Assembly: GCA_902602135.1 (NCBI GenBank)
Contig: CACKQA010000003.1
Location: 1-38,345 of the forward strand
DNA from: an uncultured Alphaproteobacteria bacterium
GTDB lineage: Bacteria; Pseudomonadota; Alphaproteobacteria; HIMB59; GCA-002718135
Length of the DNA: 38,345 bases
Reading direction: 5' to 3'
The position numbers and the translations under genes are program-made. Shown piece after piece: positions 1 to 9,174 of the stretch. Position 1 is the first letter of the stretch. Each line of letters begins with the position of its first letter. The notes below the pieces were generated by a model. That model did not search any database and was not told the origin of the DNA. It saw nothing but the letters and a program-made list of their open reading frames with translations.

Positions 1-1487
1 TTATAATAAATCATATCTCTAATTCTTTCTCCAATATGAACTCTTTCAATTTTTATATTATCACTATTACCATTGCTAACTTTATTTGGGGTTGTGATGT
101 TTTCATCATTGTAGTCAAATTCAAAAAAATAGAGAGATTCATCCTTCATTGATGCTACTACGTAACTATTATCTTTATCTAAACCAACTATTTGAGAAAT
201 CCCAATAGATGGATTAAAGTAAATTAGAGGTTCAATAAAATTATATTCAGAGTGAGATTTATGAAGTGGATATTTTACATACTTTTTTTTGTTATAGGGT
301 GCATTTTTTCCTCCATAATGTTCTCCATATGATGAAATAGCCCATCCATAATTAGGTATTTTATTAATATTGAAATCTATTAAATTAATTTCATCACCAC
401 CCTCTGGGCCATGCTCCGCCTCTAATAGGAAATTATTTTTTTTATTGTAATATAATCCTTGAGGATTTCTATGACCCATACTTACAACCTTGTAATCTTT
501 TGTGGTTTTATTAATTTCAATTATTTTACTAAATATACTATCTTCTTTTTGCGCTCTAAATCTACTTCTAAAATCACCAGTAGAAAAAAATAGATTTAGA
601 TCATCTACGTTAATTATTCGCCCTCCAGATTGATGTGCATTAAACTCACCGTCAATATTATCATAAAAATGAACACATTCATCTGACGTGAAAAGATTTT
701 CAAAAATAATAAGCTTTAAATTCATTTTTCCATGTAATAAACTTGTATTCCAACAATTTGCTTTCACTTCTCTTGTATAAGATACGTAAATTTGATCTTT
801 GTAAATATTTACATCTTTAATTGAGAACCAACCACCTTCTAACCAATCAAAATCATGTATTCTTGATTTTCTAAACTGTTCTCCCCCTATAAATTTACTA
901 ATATTTGTTTTAATTTGTTTAAAATATAAATCATTTGTATTATTTTTAATTTGATTAGAATACGCTAATACACCACTTGCCGAGATTAAAATTAAATTAT
1001 TATTATATTTTTCTAAATAGCCGCTTGCAGGAAATTGATTGGCTATACCATATAATAATATATTTTTATGTGGGCTATAAATTCTTGCTTTGATTTTATT
1101 ATTTGAAAAACTGTGCTCAGCATTAATTGAATATTCTAAATTCTTATTATTTCTTTTGATATCTAAATCAAATTCGTAAGGATCAAATTGCTCAAGTATT
1201 TTTACTAATATTTGAGAATTATATTCAGTTTCAATACTATCATCATATAAATCTTTGAATGCTTCCTCAAATAATTCTTTTTGTGCTCTGAATTGATTAC
1301 GTTCTTTTTTAAGATCTTTGATTTGAGTTTTTAAGTTTGTCGTATTTTTATGAAATAAAATATACTTATGTACAAATTCATTTAAATTATTGTTAATTTG
1401 CTTATTTATATATTTGAAATCAAATAAAAAATTGAATGAAAGAAAGGCAAATATCAAAACTACAATAAAGTTTCTAAAAATTTTCAT
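1..1487 (-). CDS. PQQ-type glucose/sorbosone dehydrogenase-like beta-propeller protein, membrane anchored, C-terminus off the left edge
   Basis: Own translation of the minus strand from ATG at 1487: MKIFRNFIVVLIFAFLSFNFLF (signal anchor), coiled-coil-like stretch, then ...MGHRNPQGLYYNKKNNFLLEAEHGPEGGDEINLI...YGWAISSYGEHYGG... Open to the window edge, so absent from the ORF track. Confidence 0.8.
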   Translation of the reverse strand, partial: MKIFRNFIVVLIFAFLSFNFLFDFKYINKQINNNLNEFVHKYILFHKNTTNLKTQIKDLKKERNQFRAQKELFEEAFKDLYDDSIETEYNSQILVKILEQFDPYEFDLDIKRNNKNLEYSINAEHSFSNNKIKARIYSPHKNILLYGIANQFPASGYLEKYNNNLILISASGVLAYSNQIKNNTNDLYFKQIKTNISKFIGGEQFRKSRIHDFDWLEGGWFSIKDVNIYKDQIYVSYTREVKANCWNTSLLHGKMNLKLIIFENLFTSDECVHFYDNIDGEFNAHQSGGRIINVDDLNLFFSTGDFRSRFRAQKEDSIFSKIIEINKTTKDYKVVSMGHRNPQGLYYNKKNNFLLEAEHGPEGGDEINLIDFNINKIPNYGWAISSYGEHYGGKNAPYNKKKYVKYPLHKSHSEYNFIEPLIYFNPSIGISQIVGLDKDNSYVVASMKDESLYFFEFDYNDENITTPNKVSNGNSDNIKIERVHIGERIRDMIYY

Positions 1488-1528
1488 AAAAAAAAATTAT
1501 CAAAAAAGAAAACTAATTACAATATGTT

Positions 1529-2407
1529 TTAGTATCTAACTTTGTTTTTTAATTTTTTTGAATAAAGATAATTTGATATATTTTGTGAGCTTATCTTAGC
1601 CATTCTCAATCTTGTCTCAAAAGTAGCACTTCCATTATGAGGGGATAACAAAACATTTTTTAATTTTAAAAATTTATTGTTAATTTTTGGCTCCAGTTTA
1701 AACACATCTAATGCAGCACCAGCTATTGAATTTTTATTTAAAGCATCCAATAAATGAACTTCATTAATTACAGATCCTCTTGAAACATTTACTATTATAG
1801 TAGAAGGCTTCATGAGTTTTAAAATAGTTTTATTTATTAAGTCTTTTGTTTTGCTTCCACCAATACATGTAATTACCATTACATCGATTACACTGACCAT
1901 ATCTTTTAAATTTTTGAAATATTTATACTTTAAATTTTTTTTATTTGGTCCAAAATAAACAATTTTCATAGAAAGAGATTTTACTCGTTTAGAAAATGCT
2001 TTACCTATTTCACCCATACCAACAATTCCTACTGTTTTGTTAGTAAGACTAGTTGTTAATTCAAACGGTTTTTTGCTCCATTTTTTTTTCAAAATAAAAT
2101 TATGGGCTTCATTTATTCTTCTTGATAAAGACATCATTAGACCAAGTGCTAAATCAGCAACATCATCAGTAAGAACTTTAGGTGTATTTGTTATAACTAT
2201 TTTATTTTTTTTACAATAATTCAGATCAACACCATCATATCCAACACCAAATACTGAAACTATTTTTAGATTTTTAAATTTTTTAAGAAATTTTTTATCA
2301 GTTTTAAAACCACCGGTGACAACTATTCCTTGGTATTTATTAAAATCAATTTTACTCTCAAATTTCCACAAACAATCAACACTGAAATCTTTTTTATAAA
2401 CATGCAC
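1529..2407 (-). CDS. D-isomer-specific 2-hydroxyacid dehydrogenase, apparently N-terminally truncated
   Basis: NAD-binding GxGxxG (TVGIVGMGEIGKAF), NVSRGSVINE, LSPHNGSAT motifs. GTG start; the protein begins inside the expected N-terminal substrate domain. Confidence 0.85.
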   Translation of the reverse strand: MHVYKKDFSVDCLWKFESKIDFNKYQGIVVTGGFKTDKKFLKKFKNLKIVSVFGVGYDGVDLNYCKKNKIVITNTPKVLTDDVADLALGLMMSLSRRINEAHNFILKKKWSKKPFELTTSLTNKTVGIVGMGEIGKAFSKRVKSLSMKIVYFGPNKKNLKYKYFKNLKDMVSVIDVMVITCIGGSKTKDLINKTILKLMKPSTIIVNVSRGSVINEVHLLDALNKNSIAGAALDVFKLEPKINNKFLKLKNVLLSPHNGSATFETRLRMAKISSQNISNYLYSKKLKNKVRY

Positions 2408-3597
2408 AAAGAAAAGATTTAAATTATGGTTACGATGGACGTTTTAATATCTACGATGATAATTTAAGTGTTAAATTTTATACTCCCATAGGTGATACTT
2501 TACTATACGGAATAACGAATACTACTCCTGGAAGTGGTTATTTAGATATTCATCAAGATAATCTAATTCTTGTTTCATCTAGCGGCATTATTGGGCATTC
2601 AAAAAAACCATTAAATAAACCGAAATTTGGAATATCGCTCAAACAGATTCAAAATAATCTTAATAATTTTATTGATGTTAACCAATTTAAAAAATCAAGA
2701 CACTTCGATGATCCAAAATACTCATGGTTAAAAGGAGGTTGGTACTCAATAAAAGACGTAGAAATCTTTGGTAGTAATATTTATGTCTCCTACACAAAAG
2801 AAGTTAAAGAAAATTGTTGGAATACTAGCTTGCTTTCTGGAAAAATGAATTATGTTTATATTCATTTTACAACTTTGTTTACATCTGAAGAATGCGTAAA
2901 TGAATATAATAATATTGATGATGAGTATAATGCACACCAGTCAGGTGGGAGAATTATTAATTTAAATAATGAAACAGTTTTATTTTCACTTGGTGATTTT
3001 AGAAGTCGCTATCGGGCACAAACAGAAAATAGTATTTTTGGTAAGATTCTTAAAATTAATAAGAAAAATAAAAGTTATGAAATTATCAGTATGGGTCATA
3101 GAAATCCTCAAGGTCTTTTTTATAATGAGGATGAAAATTTTCTTTTAGAGGCAGAACATGGGCCTCAAGGTGGAGATGAAATTAATGTGATAAAACTTGA
3201 TTTCAATACCATACAAAATTTTGGTTGGGCCATTTCATCTTATGGAGAACATTATGGAGGTAAAAATGCACCTGAAAATAAAAATAAGTATGAAAAATAT
3301 CCACTACATAAATCACATTCTGAACATGGATTTATAGAACCATTAAAATATTTCAATCCATCAATAGGAATTTCACAAATTATTGGTTTAGATAATGAGT
3401 ATCAATATGTTGTAGCTTCTTTAAAAGCCCATTCTCTATATTTTTTTGAATACAATTATAATAACAAAAAAAATAATTTTAATATTGTAAAAAAATTAGA
3501 TATTGGTGAAAGAATAAGAGATATGATTTATTACAATAATAAATTATATTTATATCTGGAAGATACTGCTTCTTTAGCAGAAATATCTTTTAATTAA
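2386..3597 (+). pseudogene. Second PQQ-type sugar dehydrogenase-like protein, 5'-truncated relative to the paralog at 1-1487
   Basis: The frame of ORF 2830..3597 is open back to 2386 with no ATG/GTG and no TTG until about 2827. The upstream codons align without gaps to the paralog (KDLNYGYDGRF...TPIGDTLLYGI vs KNLEYSINAEH...SPHKNILLYGI). About the first 114 residues, including the membrane anchor, are missing. Confidence 0.7.
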
Positions 3598-3598
3598 A

Positions 3599-4561
3599 TT
3601 GATAAAACTTAAAGAAAAATGGCTTTGGGATTTTTGGATAAGTAATGATAAAGACATTTGGTATTGTTATTTTCTTCAAGCTGATAAATCTCTAAAAGAT
3701 CCTGATCTAAGACATAATAACGTTACTCATGGATTAGCTACCTCAAAAGATTTAATTAATTGGGAATATCATGGTACAGTTTTTACTCCTTCTAAAAATG
3801 AAAATTTTGATGATTATACAACTTGGACAGGATCAATAATTAAAAATAAAAATAAATGGCACTACTTTTATACAGGTAGAAATAAAAAGGAAAATGGTAG
3901 TAAACAAAGAATTGGTCATGCAATAGGTGACACACCCTATTCTTTTAATAGATATGGAAATGGATTAGCTCTCGATTTAGATAAAAATATTTACCAAGAG
4001 TTAGAGAGTGATAATTATTGGCAAGATCGTGCTATGCGTGATCCATGGGTAATGAAGCATCCTTATGAAAATAAATTTATAATGGCATACACAGCTAGAG
4101 CATCAATCCACAATAATCCTTATCAGTGTGGGGTAATTGGAATGGCTGAGTCAGATGACCTTTATGAATGGAAATCTATTCAACCTTTATTTGGAGGATT
4201 ATTTAGTCAGTTAGAAGTTCCTCAAATATTTACAGTAAAAAATAAATGGTATTGTTTATTTTGTAACCATCCCGAAGACTGGTCTAATGAATTCAAAAAA
4301 AATTATAATGGGCCGAATAAGCGAGGAACACATTATTTAATTGCAGATAAATTTGAAGGTCCATGGAATCTGGCACCAGGCCCCTACTTTACAACAAGTT
4401 CTGAAATAGAACTTTATGCAGGTAGAGTTATAGAAAAAGATAATAAATTTTTCTTTATGGCTTTTTTACATGATGATCAAAATGGTAATTTTATTGGAGA
4501 AATATCAAATCCAATTCCAATTAGTTTTAATAAAAATGGTTTAATGAGTTTGGAAATTTAA
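3599..4561 (+). CDS. Glycoside hydrolase family 32-like (five-bladed beta-propeller) protein
   Basis: KWLWDFWISNDKDIWYCYFLQA N-terminus, central RDPWV motif, SQLEVPQIF as possible acid/base position. TTG start directly after the previous stop. Confidence 0.65.
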   Translation: MIKLKEKWLWDFWISNDKDIWYCYFLQADKSLKDPDLRHNNVTHGLATSKDLINWEYHGTVFTPSKNENFDDYTTWTGSIIKNKNKWHYFYTGRNKKENGSKQRIGHAIGDTPYSFNRYGNGLALDLDKNIYQELESDNYWQDRAMRDPWVMKHPYENKFIMAYTARASIHNNPYQCGVIGMAESDDLYEWKSIQPLFGGLFSQLEVPQIFTVKNKWYCLFCNHPEDWSNEFKKNYNGPNKRGTHYLIADKFEGPWNLAPGPYFTTSSEIELYAGRVIEKDNKFFFMAFLHDDQNGNFIGEISNPIPISFNKNGLMSLEI

Positions 4562-5412
4562 TTAATATTTTTCCAAGAATATTCTGGTTTAAATCCTAAA
4601 ATTTTTTTAGCTTTCTCATTACTTAGCAATGTTTTATTTTTTCCAATTTCACCTTTAATTTGAATATTTGGAAATACTTTATCAAGAAGAGATTTATTAT
4701 CTTCTTCCATAACAGTATCATCTGCGGCTATAATAAAATTCTCAGCACCTTTTAATTTACTTTTCATTGCTAATAAACAAGCTTGAGCTACATCTCTAGC
4801 GTCAATATAGCCCCAAAAATTCCATTTTCTTAAAAATGGATCTTTTTGGAATGATTGGAATTGTTTGTAATCTTTCTCTTCCATTATATTTGAGTAGCGA
4901 AGTCCAAATATTTTCATTTCAGGATTTCTCCTGCAATATTGTCTAGCCATTTCTTCACCCATTACCTTTGATAAGGAATAGCTAGATTCAGGACGAGGAT
5001 AATATTCTTCATCAACTGGGACATATGGCGGATATGTGTCAAAAGGTAAACCAAGAACAGTTTCACTTGAAGCCCATACAATATTATTAATTTTTAAAAC
5101 TTTAGCTGCCTGAAAAATATTGTAAGTACTCAAAGTATTCATTTTAAAAGTTTTATGATTGGTTTCTAAACCTGGAGCAGGAATAGCTGCTTGATGAATA
5201 ATTGCATCAATTCCATTAATACGGTCATCTATTTCAGATACAGACTCCATTGCATCACCAAAATTTTCTAAATTAACTTTTGAAAAAGGGACATTCAATT
5301 CAGAATGATTGGCTAAATCTACATTAAACACATTATAGTTATTTTTTAATAGTAAATTTATTGTTGCTCTTCCCGCTTTACCAGAACCACCTGTGACTAA
5401 TATATTTTTCAT
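4558..5412 (-). CDS. NAD-dependent epimerase/dehydratase (extended SDR)
   Basis: TGGSGKAGRA Rossmann motif, YSLSK catalytic YxxxK. Confidence 0.85.
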   Translation of the reverse strand: MKNILVTGGSGKAGRATINLLLKNNYNVFNVDLANHSELNVPFSKVNLENFGDAMESVSEIDDRINGIDAIIHQAAIPAPGLETNHKTFKMNTLSTYNIFQAAKVLKINNIVWASSETVLGLPFDTYPPYVPVDEEYYPRPESSYSLSKVMGEEMARQYCRRNPEMKIFGLRYSNIMEEKDYKQFQSFQKDPFLRKWNFWGYIDARDVAQACLLAMKSKLKGAENFIIAADDTVMEEDNKSLLDKVFPNIQIKGEIGKNKTLLSNEKAKKILGFKPEYSWKNIN

Positions 5413-5485
5413 TTTAAATTACTTTAATAATTTTTTTATAAAGAATCATTAATAATTTGATAAGTATTTTTATAAAGGAGATTTT

Positions 5486-5917
5486 ATGGCTGAATATATT
5501 CTAGAAGCTGGAGGTACAATGGCGTTTACATTCCATGTTTTATTCATGCTTTTTAACTTATTTATTATTTATCAGTTTTATTTTAATGATAAATTTTTTA
5601 ATGAATTAGGCTTTTCTAATGAGGAACCAAAATTGGTATTTAGAGGTCCTTTAGGTGCAGTTTTTTTAACAATGTTATTAATGTCTATATTGTTAACATT
5701 TGATGTTACTGGGAACACCTATGAAGAAAATGTAGTACAATATAAATTCTGGTATTCATTTTTGTTTATGCTTATGGCAATAGCTTTAATTAGCTCTGTT
5801 GTTAGATATTTTAATCTTGTAAATAACTACGGCATTACTCCTAATATTAGAGGAGTTATGTTTCCATTAATTGGATTGATTTTAATTATCCTTCGAACGA
5901 TGTTTGAGGCTTATTAA
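5486..5917 (+). CDS. Multi-TM membrane protein, unknown function
   Basis: AAAGGAG RBS just upstream of ATG; four hydrophobic segments; followed by a hairpin terminator. Confidence 0.7.
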   Translation: MAEYILEAGGTMAFTFHVLFMLFNLFIIYQFYFNDKFFNELGFSNEEPKLVFRGPLGAVFLTMLLMSILLTFDVTGNTYEENVVQYKFWYSFLFMLMAIALISSVVRYFNLVNNYGITPNIRGVMFPLIGLILIILRTMFEAY

Positions 5918-5927
5918 TATAGATTTG

Positions 5928-5953
5928 CAAGCGGTTTAATAGCCGCTTGTTTT
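5928..5953 (+). terminator. Rho-independent terminator
   Basis: CAAGCGG-TTTAATAG-CCGCTTG followed by TTTT, 11 nt after the stop of ORF 5486..5917. Confidence 0.75.
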
Positions 5954-6350
5954 AATTAAAATAACTTCTCATTTTTTTTCTTGATGCAAAATGTAAGATT
6001 ATAGAAACTATAAATAAGAAAAAAACAAAATAGTATTCTCTAAATTCAACTTGACTAGTATAAAAAACAAATAAACAACAAATTGTAAATGATTTAATAT
6101 AAATTTCTAAAAACTGAATAGGATAAAGTTTTTCTGATTGAAGGAAAAGATATCTAAACCCAAAGTAAGCAAAAGTAAGAAAAACAGCTAATCTGACTGA
6201 AGTAATTCTATGATATGGTATTTCTTGTTTTTCAACAATAGTGAAGGGAAAATAGATAGTTACACCCATTATCTCTGCAATTATAAATGCTACTGCCCAT
6301 AAACTTAATAAACCAACTATAAATTTAGCTAATGTTCTTACCATAATCAA
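5952..6350 (-). CDS. Four-TM membrane protein, unknown function
   Basis: Hydrophobic ORF of 132 aa. Confidence 0.6.
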   Translation of the reverse strand: MIMVRTLAKFIVGLLSLWAVAFIIAEIMGVTIYFPFTIVEKQEIPYHRITSVRLAVFLTFAYFGFRYLFLQSEKLYPIQFLEIYIKSFTICCLFVFYTSQVEFREYYFVFFLFIVSIILHFASRKKMRSYFN

Positions 6351-6467
6351 ATTTATGGTCTTTTTTTTACAAGGGTTTTGACCGAACCTATTTATATATT
6401 CTAACTAAATTTTAATAAAAAATACATAAATATTGATTTCATTGCAGAAAACTAAGTTATTTTTTAT

Positions 6468-6860
6468 TTAAAAATTATCTTTAATTGGAGAAAAATATAA
6501 AAGAATCAAAATTGCTCCACTAATTAATCCACCAATTTGATCAAGCATACCACTAAAGGCAGTATAAATAACAGAACCACTAAAATAATTTAGAACTATG
6601 CCAGCTACTACTAAAAATAAATACAGTGATTTTCCATAAGAGATAAATCGATAAAGTAGATTTAAAGTTAATAGATATAAAAAAAATAAGCTAATCGATA
6701 CTATTCGGGCAAAATTTTCAAAATTAGATAATAGTCCATCATTTAAATCCTCATAAAGATTGGAAATTTCTGATGGTTGATACATAGAAGATATCACCAT
6801 TAATATAATGACAATAAAGTCAGCTAAAATTAAATTTTTAAAAATTTTTTCAATTTCCAT
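6468..6860 (-). CDS. Four-TM membrane protein, unknown function
   Basis: Hydrophobic ORF of 130 aa. Confidence 0.6.
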   Translation of the reverse strand: MEIEKIFKNLILADFIVIILMVISSMYQPSEISNLYEDLNDGLLSNFENFARIVSISLFFLYLLTLNLLYRFISYGKSLYLFLVVAGIVLNYFSGSVIYTAFSGMLDQIGGLISGAILILLYFSPIKDNF

Positions 6861-6970
6861 AATAGCTATAAATTAAATAAATATGGTATTTAACTTAGAT
6901 ATGTAGTTTGAATATTACAATAAGATTATTAAAATCTATTTAAAAATAAATTAGATATTAAAAATTATAT

Positions 6971-7333
6971 TTACCACATTGAATGGATAATATCGGAACT
7001 GTTAATTTTTACTAAATTCTCACATTTACTTTCAAAATCACTAAAATCATCTCTAAAAGATGCGCCATTGTTTTGTGCTTGCTCAAAATGATTATCTATT
7101 CCTGCTTGACTTTCATAAAGCTCTGTTAAGATTAGAGACATATTGCCTGTTTTATTTCCATCTTTAAATTCAGGGCCTATAGACCAATTTAACATTAGGA
7201 GTGCTTTTTCACCTTCCTTTGTATGTGTTTCCTTCATCCATTTTGTATGATCTTCTGCAATTCTTTTTGCAATATCATTAAGTTCAGGTTTAAAAATCCA
7301 TAAATACTGAAGTTGTTTTTTATTTTGAAACAT
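6971..7333 (-). CDS. Small soluble hypothetical protein, possibly a dimeric alpha/beta-barrel fold
   Basis: 120-aa ORF with a purine-rich RBS (AGGAGG) upstream. Confidence 0.6.
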   Translation of the reverse strand: MFQNKKQLQYLWIFKPELNDIAKRIAEDHTKWMKETHTKEGEKALLMLNWSIGPEFKDGNKTGNMSLILTELYESQAGIDNHFEQAQNNGASFRDDFSDFESKCENLVKINSSDIIHSMW

Positions 7334-7388
7334 ATTTCCTCCTTTTTTTAAAATAATACTAGTAAGTTAAGAAAATATTTCAAACAAA

Positions 7389-8228
7389 TTATTGTTGAGA
7401 ATTATTTTCCAATGTTTGTACATGAATATCTAGGTTTTCTATCAAAGAATCATTATTAATATTTCCATAAAAAACACCTTTAATAGGTGATGCGTAACTT
7501 GCATCAAGTCCACAAGAAACACGTACGTATCTTTCATCTGGACTGCACTTATTTGTAGGATCAAATCCCACCCAACCTAAGTCATTTATATAAAATTCTG
7601 CCCAGGCATGTGTAGATTGAAATTCTGAAGAATGGGAATTGTTATGCATATAACCATTTACATATCTAGCAGGTATTCCTAAAGTTTTTGCTGCGGCAAT
7701 CATAATATGTGCTTGATCCTGACAGACTCCCTTTTTCTGATTAAATGCCTCAATGGCTGTAGTTTGATTATTTGTCGTTAAAGGTTTGTATTCAATTTTA
7801 TCAGCTACTAAATTCATAAGATTATGAGATGTTTCTAGATTTTCATTTTCATTAAAACCATTTTTAGCTTCAATAGCTAGATTTTTTATATCCGCATTTG
7901 CTTTTGTTAAATTTGATTCTCTTAAGTAAACTAATGGATCTATTTTATCAGAAGTACTCTGGTAAATTCCTTTTGTATCAAATGTTTCAACTTTTCCAAG
8001 AACTGTAAATTGTATTTTTTTCACCTTGTTTGTATTTGTAAAACTTTGAATATTATTAGCCTCACCATCCTTATAAATTTTTGATTTTTTAGCTGAGTCG
8101 TTATGGACATTCCACTCTAAAATTTTAAGACCATTATATTCTGAAGGATGCAGTTTAGTAGTTTGAATTAATCCAGCAACTGGATTTTTATACTCATACT
8201 TAGTTGTGTGTTCGATGATTAGTTCCAT
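7389..8228 (-). CDS. Transglutaminase-like cysteine peptidase of the ATP-grasp/alpha-E cluster
   Basis: MELIIEHTTKYEYKNPV start, KKGVCQDQAHIMIAAAKTLGIPARYVNGY and STHAWAEFYINDLGWVGFDPTN (Cys-His-Asp triad). Start moved from 8267 to 8228 on N-terminal homology, which removes the overlap with the upstream gene. Confidence 0.9.
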   Translation of the reverse strand: MELIIEHTTKYEYKNPVAGLIQTTKLHPSEYNGLKILEWNVHNDSAKKSKIYKDGEANNIQSFTNTNKVKKIQFTVLGKVETFDTKGIYQSTSDKIDPLVYLRESNLTKANADIKNLAIEAKNGFNENENLETSHNLMNLVADKIEYKPLTTNNQTTAIEAFNQKKGVCQDQAHIMIAAAKTLGIPARYVNGYMHNNSHSSEFQSTHAWAEFYINDLGWVGFDPTNKCSPDERYVRVSCGLDASYASPIKGVFYGNINNDSLIENLDIHVQTLENNSQQ

Positions 8229-8229
8229 A

Positions 8230-9165
8230 TTAATTAAAAAACTCCTTATGTATTTCGTTATCAACACTAGATATTTTTCTAATAAATTGTGTTACAAATT
8301 GATGAAGTCCATATTCAACAATAGTTTCTATTTTTTCTTCCTGAATTTTAGTATTTAGATCTTTTAAATTATCATAAATTCTTCCAACCTTTGCTGGACT
8401 ACATGTTAGGTTAGTTAAATGCTTAACAATATTCTGAATACAAAAACTTAAAGATCTAGGGCAATTATTATTTAAAACTAAAAAGTCAGCAATTTTAGTT
8501 GCGGTAATATTACCATCGTATGCCCATCTAAAAGCTCTAAAAGAAGATAAAGAGCGAAGCAATATACTCCATTGCATATTATCGATATTACCACCTACAT
8601 ATTGAGGCTTAGGTAATAAAACAAAATACTTCACATCTAACAATCTGGCAGAATTATCAGCCCTCTCAATAAACAAACCAAGAAAAAGAAAATTATAACC
8701 ATCATTTCTAAGCAAAGAATTTAATGATCCTCTAAATAAGTTTACTTGTTCTATTGTCCACTCAGTCAGATCAGGTAAATCAGATTTTGTAAATTTTTTT
8801 TCTTTTAAATTTAGTATCTCTTGATAAGTTTTATTAATTGCTAACCAAGACTCAGGGGTAAAGGAAGTTCTAACTACTAATGCGTTATTTCGTGCATTAA
8901 GAATACAATTGTAAACAGATGAAGGATTACTTTCATCAAAAAATAAATAATCTTCCACATTTTTCTGTTCAATTGTATCATATTTATTTTTATATCCCTC
9001 AATTGCTCCAGCAGCAGATAAAACTGATTCCCATTCATTATTATAACCACTTGGATTTGGAAAAAGAGACATTCTATAACCAACATCCAAAAGCCTGGCT
9101 GTAGTTTCAGCTCTTTCCATATAACGACTGATCCAATATAGATATTCAGCAGTTCTACTTAACAT
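8230..9165 (-). CDS. Alpha-E domain protein
   Basis: MLSRTAEYLYWISRYMERAETTARLLDV is the characteristic N-terminus of the alpha-E (DUF403) family. Confidence 0.92.
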   Translation of the reverse strand: MLSRTAEYLYWISRYMERAETTARLLDVGYRMSLFPNPSGYNNEWESVLSAAGAIEGYKNKYDTIEQKNVEDYLFFDESNPSSVYNCILNARNNALVVRTSFTPESWLAINKTYQEILNLKEKKFTKSDLPDLTEWTIEQVNLFRGSLNSLLRNDGYNFLFLGLFIERADNSARLLDVKYFVLLPKPQYVGGNIDNMQWSILLRSLSSFRAFRWAYDGNITATKIADFLVLNNNCPRSLSFCIQNIVKHLTNLTCSPAKVGRIYDNLKDLNTKIQEEKIETIVEYGLHQFVTQFIRKISSVDNEIHKEFFN

Positions 9166-9174
9166 TTTTATTAC

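Noticed and set aside
2037-2219. 60-aa plus-strand ORF
   Set aside because: Antisense to the well-supported hydroxyacid dehydrogenase; no family features.
2746-2937. 63-aa minus-strand ORF
   Set aside because: Antisense to the conserved PQQ dehydrogenase-like reading frame.
8877-9104. ORFs 8877..9086 (-) and 8919..9104 (+)
   Set aside because: Both lie inside the alpha-E gene in other frames; composition-driven.
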